In this document: one piece after another, positions 8,023 to 16,617 of the stretch
How the letters are laid out: every line of letters starts with the position of its first letter
Numbering within the stretch: position 1 is the first letter of the stretch
Source: JANQPX01 sp050633905
GTDB taxonomy: Bacteria > Pseudomonadota > Alphaproteobacteria > Geminicoccales > Geminicoccaceae
DNA: 64,000 nt
Direction of reading: 5' to 3'
Assembly (NCBI GenBank): GCA_050633905.1
Contig: JBOEHJ010000011.1
Location: 9,149-73,148, forward strand
Made by a program: the position numbers and the translations under genes
The notes under the pieces: generated by a model
Databases searched by the model: none
What the model saw: the letters and a program-made list of their open reading frames with translations, nothing else
Told to the model about the DNA's origin: nothing

Positions 8023-8925
8023 GTGAGCATCGTCGCGGATCAACATGATCTGAGATGGTTCCGTCTCATTGGGATAGGCTCCAGGTCCCGGCTGCGCCTA
8101 TCTTGGCGGCGGTTTTTTCTCGGACTTTGTTGCTTGATTGTGCTGCTCATTCAGGGAGCGGTCTTTGCGGACGCGGCCAAGCTGCAACCCGCCAATATCC
8201 ATATCGATGTCGATCAGGAGGATGACGCCGCCCTTTTCGTCGTCGGCAATACGCTATTTGCTGTCTATCACGAGCTTGCCCATGCCCTGATCGATCTTCT
8301 GGAACTGCCGGTGATCGGGCGCGAGGAGGACGCAGCAGATGGGTTCGCGGCCGTCATGATGATCCCGCCCACTGCTGATCCCATTCGAGACGAATTGATC
8401 ATCGCTGTTGCGGATGGCTGGCGTTTGCAAGGCAAGCAAGCCGACACAAGCCCGCTTTGGGGCGAACATGCCCTGGACGAGCAGCGTTACTTTTCGGTGA
8501 TCTGCTGGATGGTCGGGAGTGATCAAGACGGCTTTTTCGACTTTGCTATCGAGGCTGGCATGCCGCCCCGGCGGATCGAAACCTGTGCTGCGGATTTCGA
8601 GCGGATGAAGGCGAGCTGGCAGGACCTGTTGGAAGCACATCTGATTGACGAAGCGGCCCCGCAGCAAGATGGCCTCGGTCAGATCAAGGTCGTTTTCGAT
8701 CAGCCGTCTAGCCGTGATAGCGAGCCGTTCGACTGGGTGCGTGAAGGACGCGCGATCGAACGCTCGGTCCTGGCCTTCGGTGAGCGCATCGTCTTGCCGG
8801 CACCGATTACGGTGCGCTTTAGGAGTTGTGACGATGCCAATGCCTTTTGGTATGGCGATCGAGGCGAGGTATTGATTTGTTACGGCCTGGTTGACGATTT
8901 TCTTGCGGTCCTGCTTGGCGAATAG
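8023..8925 (+). CDS. DUF4344 putative metallopeptidase
   Basis: 300 residues starting with GTG. A membrane anchor or signal peptide lies at about 30-52 (FFLGLCCLIVLLIQGAVFADA). The zinc motif HELAH is followed 15 residues on by EEDAADGFA, giving the HExxH...E/D arrangement, and NTLFAVYHELAHALID is typical of DUF4344. The paired Cys and WY residues in the C-terminal half are also family-like. The protein probably acts at or beyond the inner membrane. Its substrate is not known. The ribosome site before the GTG is weak, so the exact start is uncertain. Confidence 0.75.
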   Translation: MSIVADQHDLRWFRLIGIGSRSRLRLSWRRFFLGLCCLIVLLIQGAVFADAAKLQPANIHIDVDQEDDAALFVVGNTLFAVYHELAHALIDLLELPVIGREEDAADGFAAVMMIPPTADPIRDELIIAVADGWRLQGKQADTSPLWGEHALDEQRYFSVICWMVGSDQDGFFDFAIEAGMPPRRIETCAADFERMKASWQDLLEAHLIDEAAPQQDGLGQIKVVFDQPSSRDSEPFDWVREGRAIERSVLAFGERIVLPAPITVRFRSCDDANAFWYGDRGEVLICYGLVDDFLAVLLGE

Positions 8926-8984
8926 GAGCGAAGGCGCTCTTCCCGAGGGGTTGCCAATGCGTTGTCATTCTGGAATTCAACAAA

Positions 8985-9491
8985 TTACGGCGCTGTCAGG
9001 AGACGCTGCCACCAGCTGACATCATGCCATTGCCCGAACTTGAACCCGACTTGGCGGTAGATGCCGACCGGCTCGAAGCCCAGTGCTTGATGCAAAGCGA
9101 GGCTCGCGGGGTTGGGGAGGGCGATCCCAGCGAAGGCCGCATGAAAACCCCGCTCGGCAAGGGCTGCGAAGAGCTCGTTATAGAGCGCCTTGCCGACACC
9201 TGAGCGGCGCGCTGTATCGGCGGTGTAAACACTGACGTCGACCGAGAAGCGATATGCGCTTCGTGTTCGATGCTGTCCTGCATAGGCGAATCCGACGACC
9301 TTTTGTTGCCGCTCGGCAACCAGATAGGGATAGGTCGGTAAGCTGTTCTCGATCCGCGTGGCGATCTCGTCGGCGGAGGGGAGTATTTCCTCAAATGAAA
9401 TCGTGGTGTGCTCGACGATGGGCGCATAAATCTGGTGGATCGACGGCGCATCGGCAATGGTCGCGGACCGAAGGGTTATCTCGGGAGGCAT
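8985..9491 (-). CDS. GNAT N-acetyltransferase, phosphinothricin acetyltransferase (Pat/Bar)-like
   Basis: 168 residues. The N-terminus with DAPSIHQIYAPIVEHTTISFE, the strand VVGFAYAG, the acetyl-CoA loop RRSGVGKALYNEL and the C-terminal NPASLALHQALGFEPVG all match the Pat/YncA group of GNAT enzymes. Members acetylate methionine sulfoximine, phosphinothricin or amino-acid amines. The actual substrate cannot be read from sequence. It lies 36 bp downstream of the small secreted-protein gene on the same strand and may be co-transcribed with it. Confidence 0.88.
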   Translation of the reverse strand: MPPEITLRSATIADAPSIHQIYAPIVEHTTISFEEILPSADEIATRIENSLPTYPYLVAERQQKVVGFAYAGQHRTRSAYRFSVDVSVYTADTARRSGVGKALYNELFAALAERGFHAAFAGIALPNPASLALHQALGFEPVGIYRQVGFKFGQWHDVSWWQRLLTAP

Positions 9492-9527
9492 CGTGATCAG
9501 CGGAGGGACATCATCGATCGGACGGCT

Positions 9528-9854
9528 TCAGCTCGTCTGGAGATTGCAACGTTTCCAGGTCTCCTCGCTGCCGTCAGGATTCCGCAGCACCATGGTCTCA
9601 TCGTTCAATTGCCGCATGTTAATTTCGCTGCCTGCTCCCGGATCCTGTTCGGGCACGACATAGCGGAAGGTATGACGCGCATAGTCGCCCTTGGTGTTGG
9701 TCCCGTTCGCAGTTACGATCGCCTCACCTTGGATCGTGAGGATTCGCCCATCTCCGGGAAAACACCAATCGCCATCGATCTGATCGGCGAGGGCTTGGCT
9801 GGAGAGGCTGACGAGGAAGGCCGCTGCTGCGATCAACCTGGCTATTGGCGACAT
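9528..9854 (-). CDS. Small secreted hypothetical protein
   Basis: 108 residues with a clear signal peptide (IARLIAAAAFLVSLSSQALA, cleavage after about residue 22). The mature part has DGDWCFPGDGRILTI at the start and ETWKRC at the end, so two Cys could form a disulfide. The ATG at 9854 follows GAGGAGGAGG; an in-frame extension to 9893 lacks support. The pattern resembles small lipocalin-like or DUF-type periplasmic proteins, but I do not recognise a family. Confidence 0.65.
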   Translation of the reverse strand: MSPIARLIAAAAFLVSLSSQALADQIDGDWCFPGDGRILTIQGEAIVTANGTNTKGDYARHTFRYVVPEQDPGAGSEINMRQLNDETMVLRNPDGSEETWKRCNLQTS

Positions 9855-10210
9855 GGAGTGCTCCTCCTCCTCAAGGATCAGCTTGCTGTTCAACCTAGCT
9901 CATCCCTGTAAAAAGGCCAGAATGGCTGGCCATGTCTCAGGACCGATGGGTCAAAATCGCGAGAGCTGGCAGGTGGGCTTCTTCAAAAGAACGCAGAGGG
10001 CGACCCTGAATAGGCCTTGAGGGTTTGGCGCTGCTGGACCCTTGCCTCGATTGTCTCCTATGATAACTGTTAAAGGGACAAAAAGAAGGACAACGTCTTG
10101 TCGTGCTGCTGCCGCCGACGACCGCTGATCGGGTCAGGAGGGAAAAAACGGTGCGACATCAGGGGGAGCCTAGCCGGTCTGTACTCGGCTACGCCTAGGA
10201 AATGTTCGTC
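9855..10210. other. Divergent intergenic region between the secreted-protein gene and eboD
   Basis: No gene is seen. The stretch must hold promoters for both directions. A short inverted repeat TAGCCG/CGGCTA (10171-10191, nine-base loop) lies just upstream of eboD and may be a leader hairpin. Confidence 0.4.
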
Positions 10211-11422
10211 ATGGCAACCAAACAACAATCCACAATCTCCAAGGAAGCACCGAGCACTCATTCGGTGCATCTTCAGCAGTTTACCGTGACCTATGATTTT
10301 CCGGTCTATTTCACGGAACGGCTGTTCGCGACCGAAAACCCGGTTTTTGTCGACGCCGTCACGCGCCTTGAGCCCGAGAAACGCCATCGCTGCCTGGTCT
10401 TCGTCGATGACGGCGTTCTTAGTGCTAGGCCTTCGCTCAAGGCCGAGATCATGGATTATGCCAAGCATCATGATGGGCGCATCGATCTCGTCTCACCGCC
10501 GATCCCCGTGCCGGGCGGCGAGCGGATAAAGAACGAGCTGTTTTTTACCGAAGACATCCAGCAGCGCCTCGTGGATCATCATATCGACCGCCATTCCTAT
10601 GTGATCGTCATCGGTGGCGGTGCCGTTCTGGATGCGGTCGGCTTGGTGGCGGCCACAACCCATCGGGGCGTACGCCTGATCCGGGTGCCGACCACGGTGT
10701 TATCCCAGAATGATAGCGGCGTTGGCGTCAAGAACGGCGTTAATCTGCAGGGCGTCAAGAACTTCGTCGGCAGCTTTGCTCCGCCTTTCGCTGTCCTGAA
10801 CGATCACGATTTGATCAAGGATTTGCCGCCACGGGAAAAAATCGGCGGCATGGCGGAGGCGGTGAAGGTTGCCTTGATCCGCGACAAGGACTTTTTCACC
10901 TGGTTGGAGAAGCATGCCGATGATCTCGTGACCTTCGAGCCAGCGGCCATGGCTTATATGATTAGGCGCTGCGCCGAGCTTCATATGCACCAGATCGGCC
11001 ATGGCGGTGATCCCTTCGAGACGGGTAGTGCCCGTCCGCTCGATTTTGGACATTGGTCGGCGCACAAGCTTGAGAGCTTGACCCATCACCATCTCAGACA
11101 TGGTGAGGCGGTCGCCATCGGTATCGCGCTAGATGCCCGCTATTCGGTGTTGGCGGGCCTGCTTGAAGCGGGAGCTGAGGAACGGATCGTCGGTCTGTTG
11201 GAACATCTCGGCTTCAGGCTGTGGCATCCCGCCCTTGAGACCACAGGAAGCGATGGGACGGTTGCCGTGATGAGGGGGCTTCGGGATTTTCAAGAGCATC
11301 TTGGCGGTGAGCTGACCGTGACGTTGCTGGATGGGATCGGTCTCGGGATCGAGGTGCATGAAATCGATGAGGCTTTGATGGAGCGCTCGATCGCCTGGCT
11401 GAAGTCGCGGGAAGCTGATTGA
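10211..11422 (+). CDS. eboD: EboD, 3-dehydroquinate-synthase-like enzyme
   Basis: 403 residues of the sugar-phosphate cyclase superfamily. VIVIGGGAVLDAVG is the NAD-binding loop, LIRVPTTVLSQNDSGVGVKNGVN the family signature, and LDFGHWSAHKLESLT plus LRHGEAVAIG supply the metal-binding histidines. Compared with AroB it is longer, and the HHHLRHG stretch is typical of the EboD branch. The next gene is eboE, overlapping by one base (TGATG), so the assignment rests on both sequence and context. ATG 10211 is chosen because AGGA is better spaced for it than for ATG 10202. The product of the Ebo pathway is not established. Confidence 0.85.
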   Translation: MATKQQSTISKEAPSTHSVHLQQFTVTYDFPVYFTERLFATENPVFVDAVTRLEPEKRHRCLVFVDDGVLSARPSLKAEIMDYAKHHDGRIDLVSPPIPVPGGERIKNELFFTEDIQQRLVDHHIDRHSYVIVIGGGAVLDAVGLVAATTHRGVRLIRVPTTVLSQNDSGVGVKNGVNLQGVKNFVGSFAPPFAVLNDHDLIKDLPPREKIGGMAEAVKVALIRDKDFFTWLEKHADDLVTFEPAAMAYMIRRCAELHMHQIGHGGDPFETGSARPLDFGHWSAHKLESLTHHHLRHGEAVAIGIALDARYSVLAGLLEAGAEERIVGLLEHLGFRLWHPALETTGSDGTVAVMRGLRDFQEHLGGELTVTLLDGIGLGIEVHEIDEALMERSIAWLKSREAD

Positions 11423-12612
11423 TGAGACTGGCCGGCACATCCGAGCATCTCACCTACTGCACCAACATCCATGCTGGCGAGAGCTGGGACGAGATCTTTT
11501 CCCGGTTGAAGCTCAACCTGCCCGCCATCAAAGCCGAAGCGTCGCCAGATGCACCGATGGGCGTTGGCCTTCGTCTCTCGGCGATTGCCACCGATGCGCT
11601 CGCAGAACCGGCGCACCTCGAAGAATTCCAAGCTTTTCTAAATGATGGCGGCTACTACGTCTTTACCATCAATGGCTTTCCCTATGGCCCTTTTCACGGT
11701 CAGCGGGTGAAGGAACAGGTCTACCAGCCCGACTGGTCGACGGAGGAACGCCTTAGTTATAGCGATCGCATGGCTGATGTTTTGGCCGCCCTTCTGCCAG
11801 ATGGCCAGGAGGGCAGCATCAGTACGGTGCCTGGCACTTTCAAGCCGCTGGCCTCCGAACCCGGCATGGTCGAGCAGATCACCGACCATCTCATTCGCCA
11901 TGTTGCAAAGCTGATCGAAGTCGAGCGCAACACCGGCAAGACCATCGCGCTCGCAATCGAGCCCGAGCCCTATTGCTTTCTTGAGACGATCGAGGAGACC
12001 GTCGCGTATTTCGAGGGCAGCCTGTTTTCGGATGCCGCTTGCCAGAGGCTCGGCGAATTTGCGGGATTGTCGACCTCTGCTGCTGAAGAGGCGCTAAGGA
12101 AACATCTCGGTGTCTGCTATGACGTTTGTCATGCAGCGGTCGAGTATGAAGACCCGAAGGGCAGTATCGAGGCGCTGCGGTCGGCTGGCATCGACATCCC
12201 GAAACTGCAGCTAAGCGCTGCGCTGCGCATTCCCGAGGTCAAGGCCGAAACCGCTGAGCAGCTGGCTCCCTTCGACGAGCCGGTCTATCTGCATCAGGCA
12301 ATCGAGCGCCGGGGCGACCAACTGATCCGCTATCTCGATGTTGAGGAGGCGCTCGGCGCTCTTGATGAAGCGCTCGGCAATGAGTGGCGGGTGCACTTTC
12401 ACGTGCCGATTTTTCTGGATGAGCTGGAGCATTTTTCAACCACCCAGGATTTTCTGAAAGACATCCTGGCGTTGCACAAGACCGACCCGATCTCGCCGCA
12501 TCTCGAGGTCGAAACTTACACATGGGATGTGTTGCCCGAACGCTATCGCGGTGTTGATGTGTCCACCGCTATTGCGCGAGAATTGAACTGGGTGCGTGAC
12601 CAGCTCAATTGA
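11422..12612 (+). CDS. eboE: EboE, xylose-isomerase-like TIM-barrel protein
   Basis: 396 residues. HLTYCTNIHAGESWDEIF at the N-terminus is the EboE signature; IALAIEPEPYCFLE, GVCYDVCHAAVEY and WRVHFHVPIFLD provide the Glu, Asp and His ligands of an AP-endonuclease/xylose-isomerase-type metal site, and HLEVETYTWDVLP ends the barrel. The start codon overlaps the eboD stop. EboE has been called a metabolite-traffic protein because ebo genes are needed to move a scytonemin precursor in cyanobacteria. Its last eight bases overlap the end of eboF on the other strand. Confidence 0.88.
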   Translation: MRLAGTSEHLTYCTNIHAGESWDEIFSRLKLNLPAIKAEASPDAPMGVGLRLSAIATDALAEPAHLEEFQAFLNDGGYYVFTINGFPYGPFHGQRVKEQVYQPDWSTEERLSYSDRMADVLAALLPDGQEGSISTVPGTFKPLASEPGMVEQITDHLIRHVAKLIEVERNTGKTIALAIEPEPYCFLETIEETVAYFEGSLFSDAACQRLGEFAGLSTSAAEEALRKHLGVCYDVCHAAVEYEDPKGSIEALRSAGIDIPKLQLSAALRIPEVKAETAEQLAPFDEPVYLHQAIERRGDQLIRYLDVEEALGALDEALGNEWRVHFHVPIFLDELEHFSTTQDFLKDILALHKTDPISPHLEVETYTWDVLPERYRGVDVSTAIARELNWVRDQLN

Positions 12613-13993
12613 AGACGTGGTCGAGCACCAGCTGTTTGAACGCCGTCGCCTGCACTTCTCCCTCCCCGGACAAAAGATCAGGCTCGGACGTGATCACTAG
12701 GGGCCCATGATCGGGATCGTCGGTGAGGCGGCCGTGGGAGCCTTTCACCAGCTGGGTATCTTTGAGGGAAATCACGTCCATCAGGCTGCGCATGCCGAGT
12801 TTCCTCTTGGCAAGACGCCAGCCGGCGGCAAGCTTCGGGTTCTTCAGTGCTGGGTCAAAAAATAATTCGACTGGGTCGTAGCCTGGCTTTCGGTGGATGT
12901 CGACGGTGCGTGCAAAATCCGGGGCGACATCGTCATCAAGCCAGTAGTAATAGCTGAACCAGCGATCAGGGTTCGAGATTGCCACGAGCTCGCCGGCATT
13001 CGGATGATCCAGGCCAAAGGCACGCTTACCGTCCTCATCCAGAACCTGCTCTACACCGTCCAGACCCTCGGTGAGCGCTTTAACCTCGCCCAGTCGCGCT
13101 GCGTCTTGGACGTAGATGTGGGCGATTTGGTGATCGGCGACGGCGAAGGCGGCTGAGGCCCCGGCATCGAGGATCTCACGGCCGAATTCTTCCGGACGCA
13201 CGCGGATCAGGCCCGCCTCGCGAAGCGCTCGGTTGATGTGGACCGCATCGGTGACCTTCGTGATGCCGTATTCGGACACCACGATGATCCGACGGCCTTC
13301 CTTTTCGGCCGCCTCGATCAGCTCACCGCAGCAAGCATCAAGCTCGCGCAAGTCCTCTTGTAGCCTGTGTTGATTGAGATCCGGGCCAAGGCGCTGCAGA
13401 TTATAGTCGAGATGGGGAAGATAGGTCAGCGCGAGTGTCGGCTTTCTGGTCTCCATGACATGCAAGGTCGCTTTGGTGATCCAATCGCTCGACGAAATAT
13501 CGGCGACCGGCCCCCAAAAGGTGAAGAGCGGGAACTGGCCGAGCTTGGCATCCAGTTCGTCATGAAGTTCGGCGGGCGCGGCGTAGTGATCCGGGATTTT
13601 TCGCCCGTCAGCCGGATACATCGGGCGTGGCGTCGCACTCCAATCCGCCGACGAGTACATGTTGTACCACCAGAACATCTTGGCGCAGGTGAAGTCGGGG
13701 TTCTTCTTCTTCCCTGCCTCCCAGATCTTCTCCCCGCCAACCAGCCGGTTGGACTGTCGCCAAAGCCAAACCTCGGAAAGATCCCGAAAATACCAGCCAT
13801 TGGCAACAGCGCCATGGCCGGACGGCATGAGCCCGGTCACCAAGGTCGATTGCGCCGTGCAGGTGACGGCGGGTGTCACCGTCTTGAGTGGGCGGATCGC
13901 CCCCTGGTCGGCGAGGCGTTTCAGATGGGGCGTATGTGCGCCGACCAGCGATGGAGCCAGGCCAACGGCAAGAATAACGAGTGTAGGTTGCAT
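12605..13993 (-). CDS. eboF: EboF, nucleotide pyrophosphatase/phosphodiesterase-like protein
   Basis: 462 residues of the alkaline-phosphatase superfamily. TCTAQSTLVTGLMPSGHGAV carries the nucleophilic Thr, TYLPHLDYNLQRLGPD and VVSEYGITKV supply metal ligands, and SHGRLTDDPDHGPL the final His. The first strand reads VILAVGLAPSLVG, where classical members have an Asp ligand; a Gly at this point is also what I recall for Ebo-type members, so it is not necessarily a defect. It is convergent with eboDE and overlaps eboE by eight bases, so it is transcribed from a separate promoter facing away from the PQQ module. Confidence 0.83.
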   Translation of the reverse strand: MQPTLVILAVGLAPSLVGAHTPHLKRLADQGAIRPLKTVTPAVTCTAQSTLVTGLMPSGHGAVANGWYFRDLSEVWLWRQSNRLVGGEKIWEAGKKKNPDFTCAKMFWWYNMYSSADWSATPRPMYPADGRKIPDHYAAPAELHDELDAKLGQFPLFTFWGPVADISSSDWITKATLHVMETRKPTLALTYLPHLDYNLQRLGPDLNQHRLQEDLRELDACCGELIEAAEKEGRRIIVVSEYGITKVTDAVHINRALREAGLIRVRPEEFGREILDAGASAAFAVADHQIAHIYVQDAARLGEVKALTEGLDGVEQVLDEDGKRAFGLDHPNAGELVAISNPDRWFSYYYWLDDDVAPDFARTVDIHRKPGYDPVELFFDPALKNPKLAAGWRLAKRKLGMRSLMDVISLKDTQLVKGSHGRLTDDPDHGPLVITSEPDLLSGEGEVQATAFKQLVLDHVFN

Positions 13994-14188
13994 AATTCAG
14001 CTATGCCGCATGATCAAAAGGCTGCCAAGAAGAAAAGAACACCGTCATCCATTGACCTTTGCCAAAATCTTCATAGTCTGAACGGGTGTTAGAAGAATGT
14101 TCAGTCTTTGAACGAACACCAAACTGGCAAACACGCTCATCGCGCTAAAGCTGGTTGATGTCGTAATAAAAATAGGGAGGTCCCCGAA

Positions 14189-15484
14189 GTGGGCATGAAG
14201 TATCTCTTAAGCACGAGTGTAGCGGCTCTGATGGGTGCTGCCTTAGTAGCAGCACCTGCGAACGCTGTGGATGTCAACCTTGAGGAAGTTGCCTCGGGCT
14301 TGACGGCACCGTTGGGCATCGCACAGCCTGCAGGCGACGATCGCATCTTCATCTTCGAGCAGCCGGGCGTGGTCAAGATCCTGCAGAATGGCGAGGTCAT
14401 GGACGAGCCATTCTTGAATATTCGCAATAAGATCGTCACGCTCCATCAGGACTTCGATGAGCGTGGTCTCCTGGGCATGGCGTTCCATCCGGACTTCGCC
14501 AACAATGGCAAGTTCTATATTGCCTATAGCGGCCATCTGAACCCGCAGGGTGACCTCGGCAAGCGTTTTTGGTGGTCTCACACCAACACGGTTTCCGAAT
14601 TCACGGTGTCCGCGGACGATCCCAACAAGGCCGATATGAGCAGCGAGCGCATCGTCTCTCAGATCGACTGGCCGCAGTTCAATCATAACGGTCACTGGAT
14701 CGGCTTCGGTCCCGATGGCATGCTCTACATCTCGACCGGCGATGGCGGTTATGCCAATGACTGGGGTATCGGCCACAATGTGACCGAGGGCAATGGCCAG
14801 GATAACGCATCACTGATGGGCAAGATCCTTCGGGTGAATGTCGACACTGACGATGGTGCCCCCTACAGCGTCCCGGAAGGCAACATGTTCGCCTCTGAAG
14901 ACGATGGTCTGCCAGAGATCTGGGCATCGGGCTTCCGTAATCCTTGGCGCTGCGGCTTCGACATGGGCGGCGACAATGCGCTGATCTGCGGTGACGTGCA
15001 GCAGAATTCCTTTGAAGAGATCACGTTGGTCGAGGCAGGCACCAACCATGGTTGGCGTGAGATGGAAGCGAGCCATTGCTTCGATTTCGAGCAGCCCAAT
15101 AACCATCCCGAAGACTGCGCCAAGGACGGCCTTGTCATGCCGATCCTGGAGTACAATAACTGCAACGTCACCGACGACTGCAAGGGCCTCTCGGTCACGG
15201 GCGGCTATGTCTATCGCGGCGACAACGCGGATTGGGATGGTGTCTACTTCTTCGGCGACTGGTCGAAGCAGTTTGCTGTTCGTGATGGCCAGCTCTTTGC
15301 TGGCAAGAACGATGGCGGTAGCTGGACCATGGAAGACGTCAACGTTGCCAATATGGAAAGCTTCAGCAGCTATGTTCTCGCCTTCGGCCAGGACAATGCT
15401 GGCGATGTCTATGTGATGGCGACCGACACCACTGGTCCGAACGGCGGTCTTGATAAGATCTACAAGATCGCGCCAGCTCAATAA
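14189..15484 (+). CDS. Periplasmic PQQ-dependent sugar dehydrogenase (GSDH family)
   Basis: 431 residues: signal peptide (cleaved near ANA-VD, residue 27), then a six-bladed beta-propeller. ERGLLGMAFHPDFANNG, FNHNGHWIGFGPDGMLYIST, GDGGYANDWG, MGKILRVNVDTDDGAPY and WASGFRNPWRCGFD are the classic soluble-glucose-dehydrogenase/Yli motifs around PQQ and calcium. It oxidises an aldose or related sugar in the periplasm; the substrate is not determined. GTG 14189 sits eight bases after GGGAGG; ATG 14195 is possible. Two cytochrome c genes and a second propeller follow on the same strand, giving a plausible electron route. No PQQ synthesis genes are in the window. Confidence 0.88.
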   Translation: MGMKYLLSTSVAALMGAALVAAPANAVDVNLEEVASGLTAPLGIAQPAGDDRIFIFEQPGVVKILQNGEVMDEPFLNIRNKIVTLHQDFDERGLLGMAFHPDFANNGKFYIAYSGHLNPQGDLGKRFWWSHTNTVSEFTVSADDPNKADMSSERIVSQIDWPQFNHNGHWIGFGPDGMLYISTGDGGYANDWGIGHNVTEGNGQDNASLMGKILRVNVDTDDGAPYSVPEGNMFASEDDGLPEIWASGFRNPWRCGFDMGGDNALICGDVQQNSFEEITLVEAGTNHGWREMEASHCFDFEQPNNHPEDCAKDGLVMPILEYNNCNVTDDCKGLSVTGGYVYRGDNADWDGVYFFGDWSKQFAVRDGQLFAGKNDGGSWTMEDVNVANMESFSSYVLAFGQDNAGDVYVMATDTTGPNGGLDKIYKIAPAQ

Positions 15485-15497
15485 GACCTGAGAACTC

Positions 15498-15566
15498 AAG
15501 GAATCCGGTGGATTCTTGACGAGATGATCAAGCCTCGCTCTTCACGAGCGGGGCTTGATTGCGTTT
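15498..15566 (+). terminator. Tandem hairpins after the PQQ dehydrogenase gene
   Basis: A first hairpin (CAAGGAATCC ggt GGATTCTTG, 15498-15519) is followed by a strong one: arms ATCAAGCCTCGCTC (15527-15540) and GAGCGGGGCTTGAT (15546-15559), 14 bp with one G-T pair and a five-base loop. Only a short T run (GTTT) follows, so it may attenuate or stabilise the mRNA rather than fully terminate. Confidence 0.6.
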
Positions 15567-15606
15567 AATGAAAGAAGTGAGCAAGAACGTTAAAGGGAGG
15601 TGTTCC

Positions 15607-15951
15607 TTGAGAGCTCCGTTCATTCTGACCCTGGCAGCAATTGTCGCGATCAGCCTTTCGATGGCGACGGTGGAAGCCGATGAGACAGGCCTCACCGAAG
15701 AGTTCATGACCAATGACGAGAATATCCAGCTCGGCAGGACGCTCTTCCAAAAGCGCTGCAAGTTTTGCCATGGCAAGGGGGCTTATCCCGGCAAGGCACC
15801 GAAGCTGAAACCGAAGAAGCTAAGCACCGAGGAGGTTTTCACGCGCATCACCTATGGCTTTCGCGCGATGCCGGGCTGGGAACATGAATTCGACGACCAC
15901 GAGAGGATGTCGCTGACCGCCTATATCAAGAGCCCGATTTTTTCCAACTAG
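15607..15951 (+). CDS. Periplasmic monohaem cytochrome c
   Basis: 114 residues from a TTG start at 15607, six bases after GGGAGG; this gives a clean signal peptide (RAPFILTLAAIVAISLSMATVEA). An upstream ATG at 15568 would add a charged N-terminus. The haem site is CKFCH with distal Met in AMPGWEHEF, and the length fits a class I cytochrome. It follows the PQQ dehydrogenase gene by 122 bp and precedes a second cytochrome, so it probably accepts electrons from the dehydrogenase. Confidence 0.85.
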   Translation: MRAPFILTLAAIVAISLSMATVEADETGLTEEFMTNDENIQLGRTLFQKRCKFCHGKGAYPGKAPKLKPKKLSTEEVFTRITYGFRAMPGWEHEFDDHERMSLTAYIKSPIFSN

Positions 15952-16026
15952 TGGTACGACCACATCGGAAACTTCATCGGGTAAGGAGCGCATCTCTCGA
16001 CTTGGTCATTGAGGAAGGGCAGGCTG

Positions 16027-16434
16027 ATGGTTCGCATACACGGTTTAGTTGGTCTGGGTGTTGCACTGGCCTTGGGGATGTCGTCCGCTGTCTTGAGTAA
16101 CGACGACAAGCCGGCCGACAGTTCGGTCTATGCTGATGTCGAGCGCTTCGAGGAAGGCGATGCATCTAGCGGGGCCAAGCTTTACAAGCGCTATTGCCGC
16201 GGCTGTCATGGTGAGGACGGGCGGGGCGGGGCCCACACCTTCATGCCCCATATCGAGAACCTCACCAAGAAGGGCTATATCGAGCTCTTGCCGGACAGTT
16301 ATCTTTACACAGCCATCGCTGACGGCGGTGTGGCCATCGGCAAAAGCTCCTATATGCCGGCTTGGCGATCCAAGCTCAGCGATCGTGAGGTCAAGGATAT
16401 CATCGCCCATATCAGGGTGATGCCGACTTTCTAA
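16027..16434 (+). CDS. Periplasmic monohaem cytochrome c
   Basis: 135 residues with a signal peptide (about 1-28, ending LGMSSAVLS). The haem motif CRGCH is followed by GEDGRGG and the axial Met lies in SSYMPAWRSKLSD; EVKDIIAHIRVMP is the usual C-terminal helix. ATG 16027 lies eight bases after AGGAAGG. It resembles the cytochrome cL/c-555 type that takes electrons from quinoproteins. It lies 75 bp after the first cytochrome gene. Confidence 0.88.
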   Translation: MVRIHGLVGLGVALALGMSSAVLSNDDKPADSSVYADVERFEEGDASSGAKLYKRYCRGCHGEDGRGGAHTFMPHIENLTKKGYIELLPDSYLYTAIADGGVAIGKSSYMPAWRSKLSDREVKDIIAHIRVMPTF

Positions 16435-16617
16435 GACGATCTACGTCACCGTCTTGTTGTCCTCATAAGAAAAGCCAATAGGGAGTATTGGTTTTAGGCA
16501 ACTTGCGCGCTAACGCCCCCTCGACAACGATAGTATTTGGCGTTCATCGCCAGATAAAAAGCATCAGGGAATAACTCGCTGGCAGTCAATGCTGCCGGCA
16601 GCAATGGGGGAGGCGTC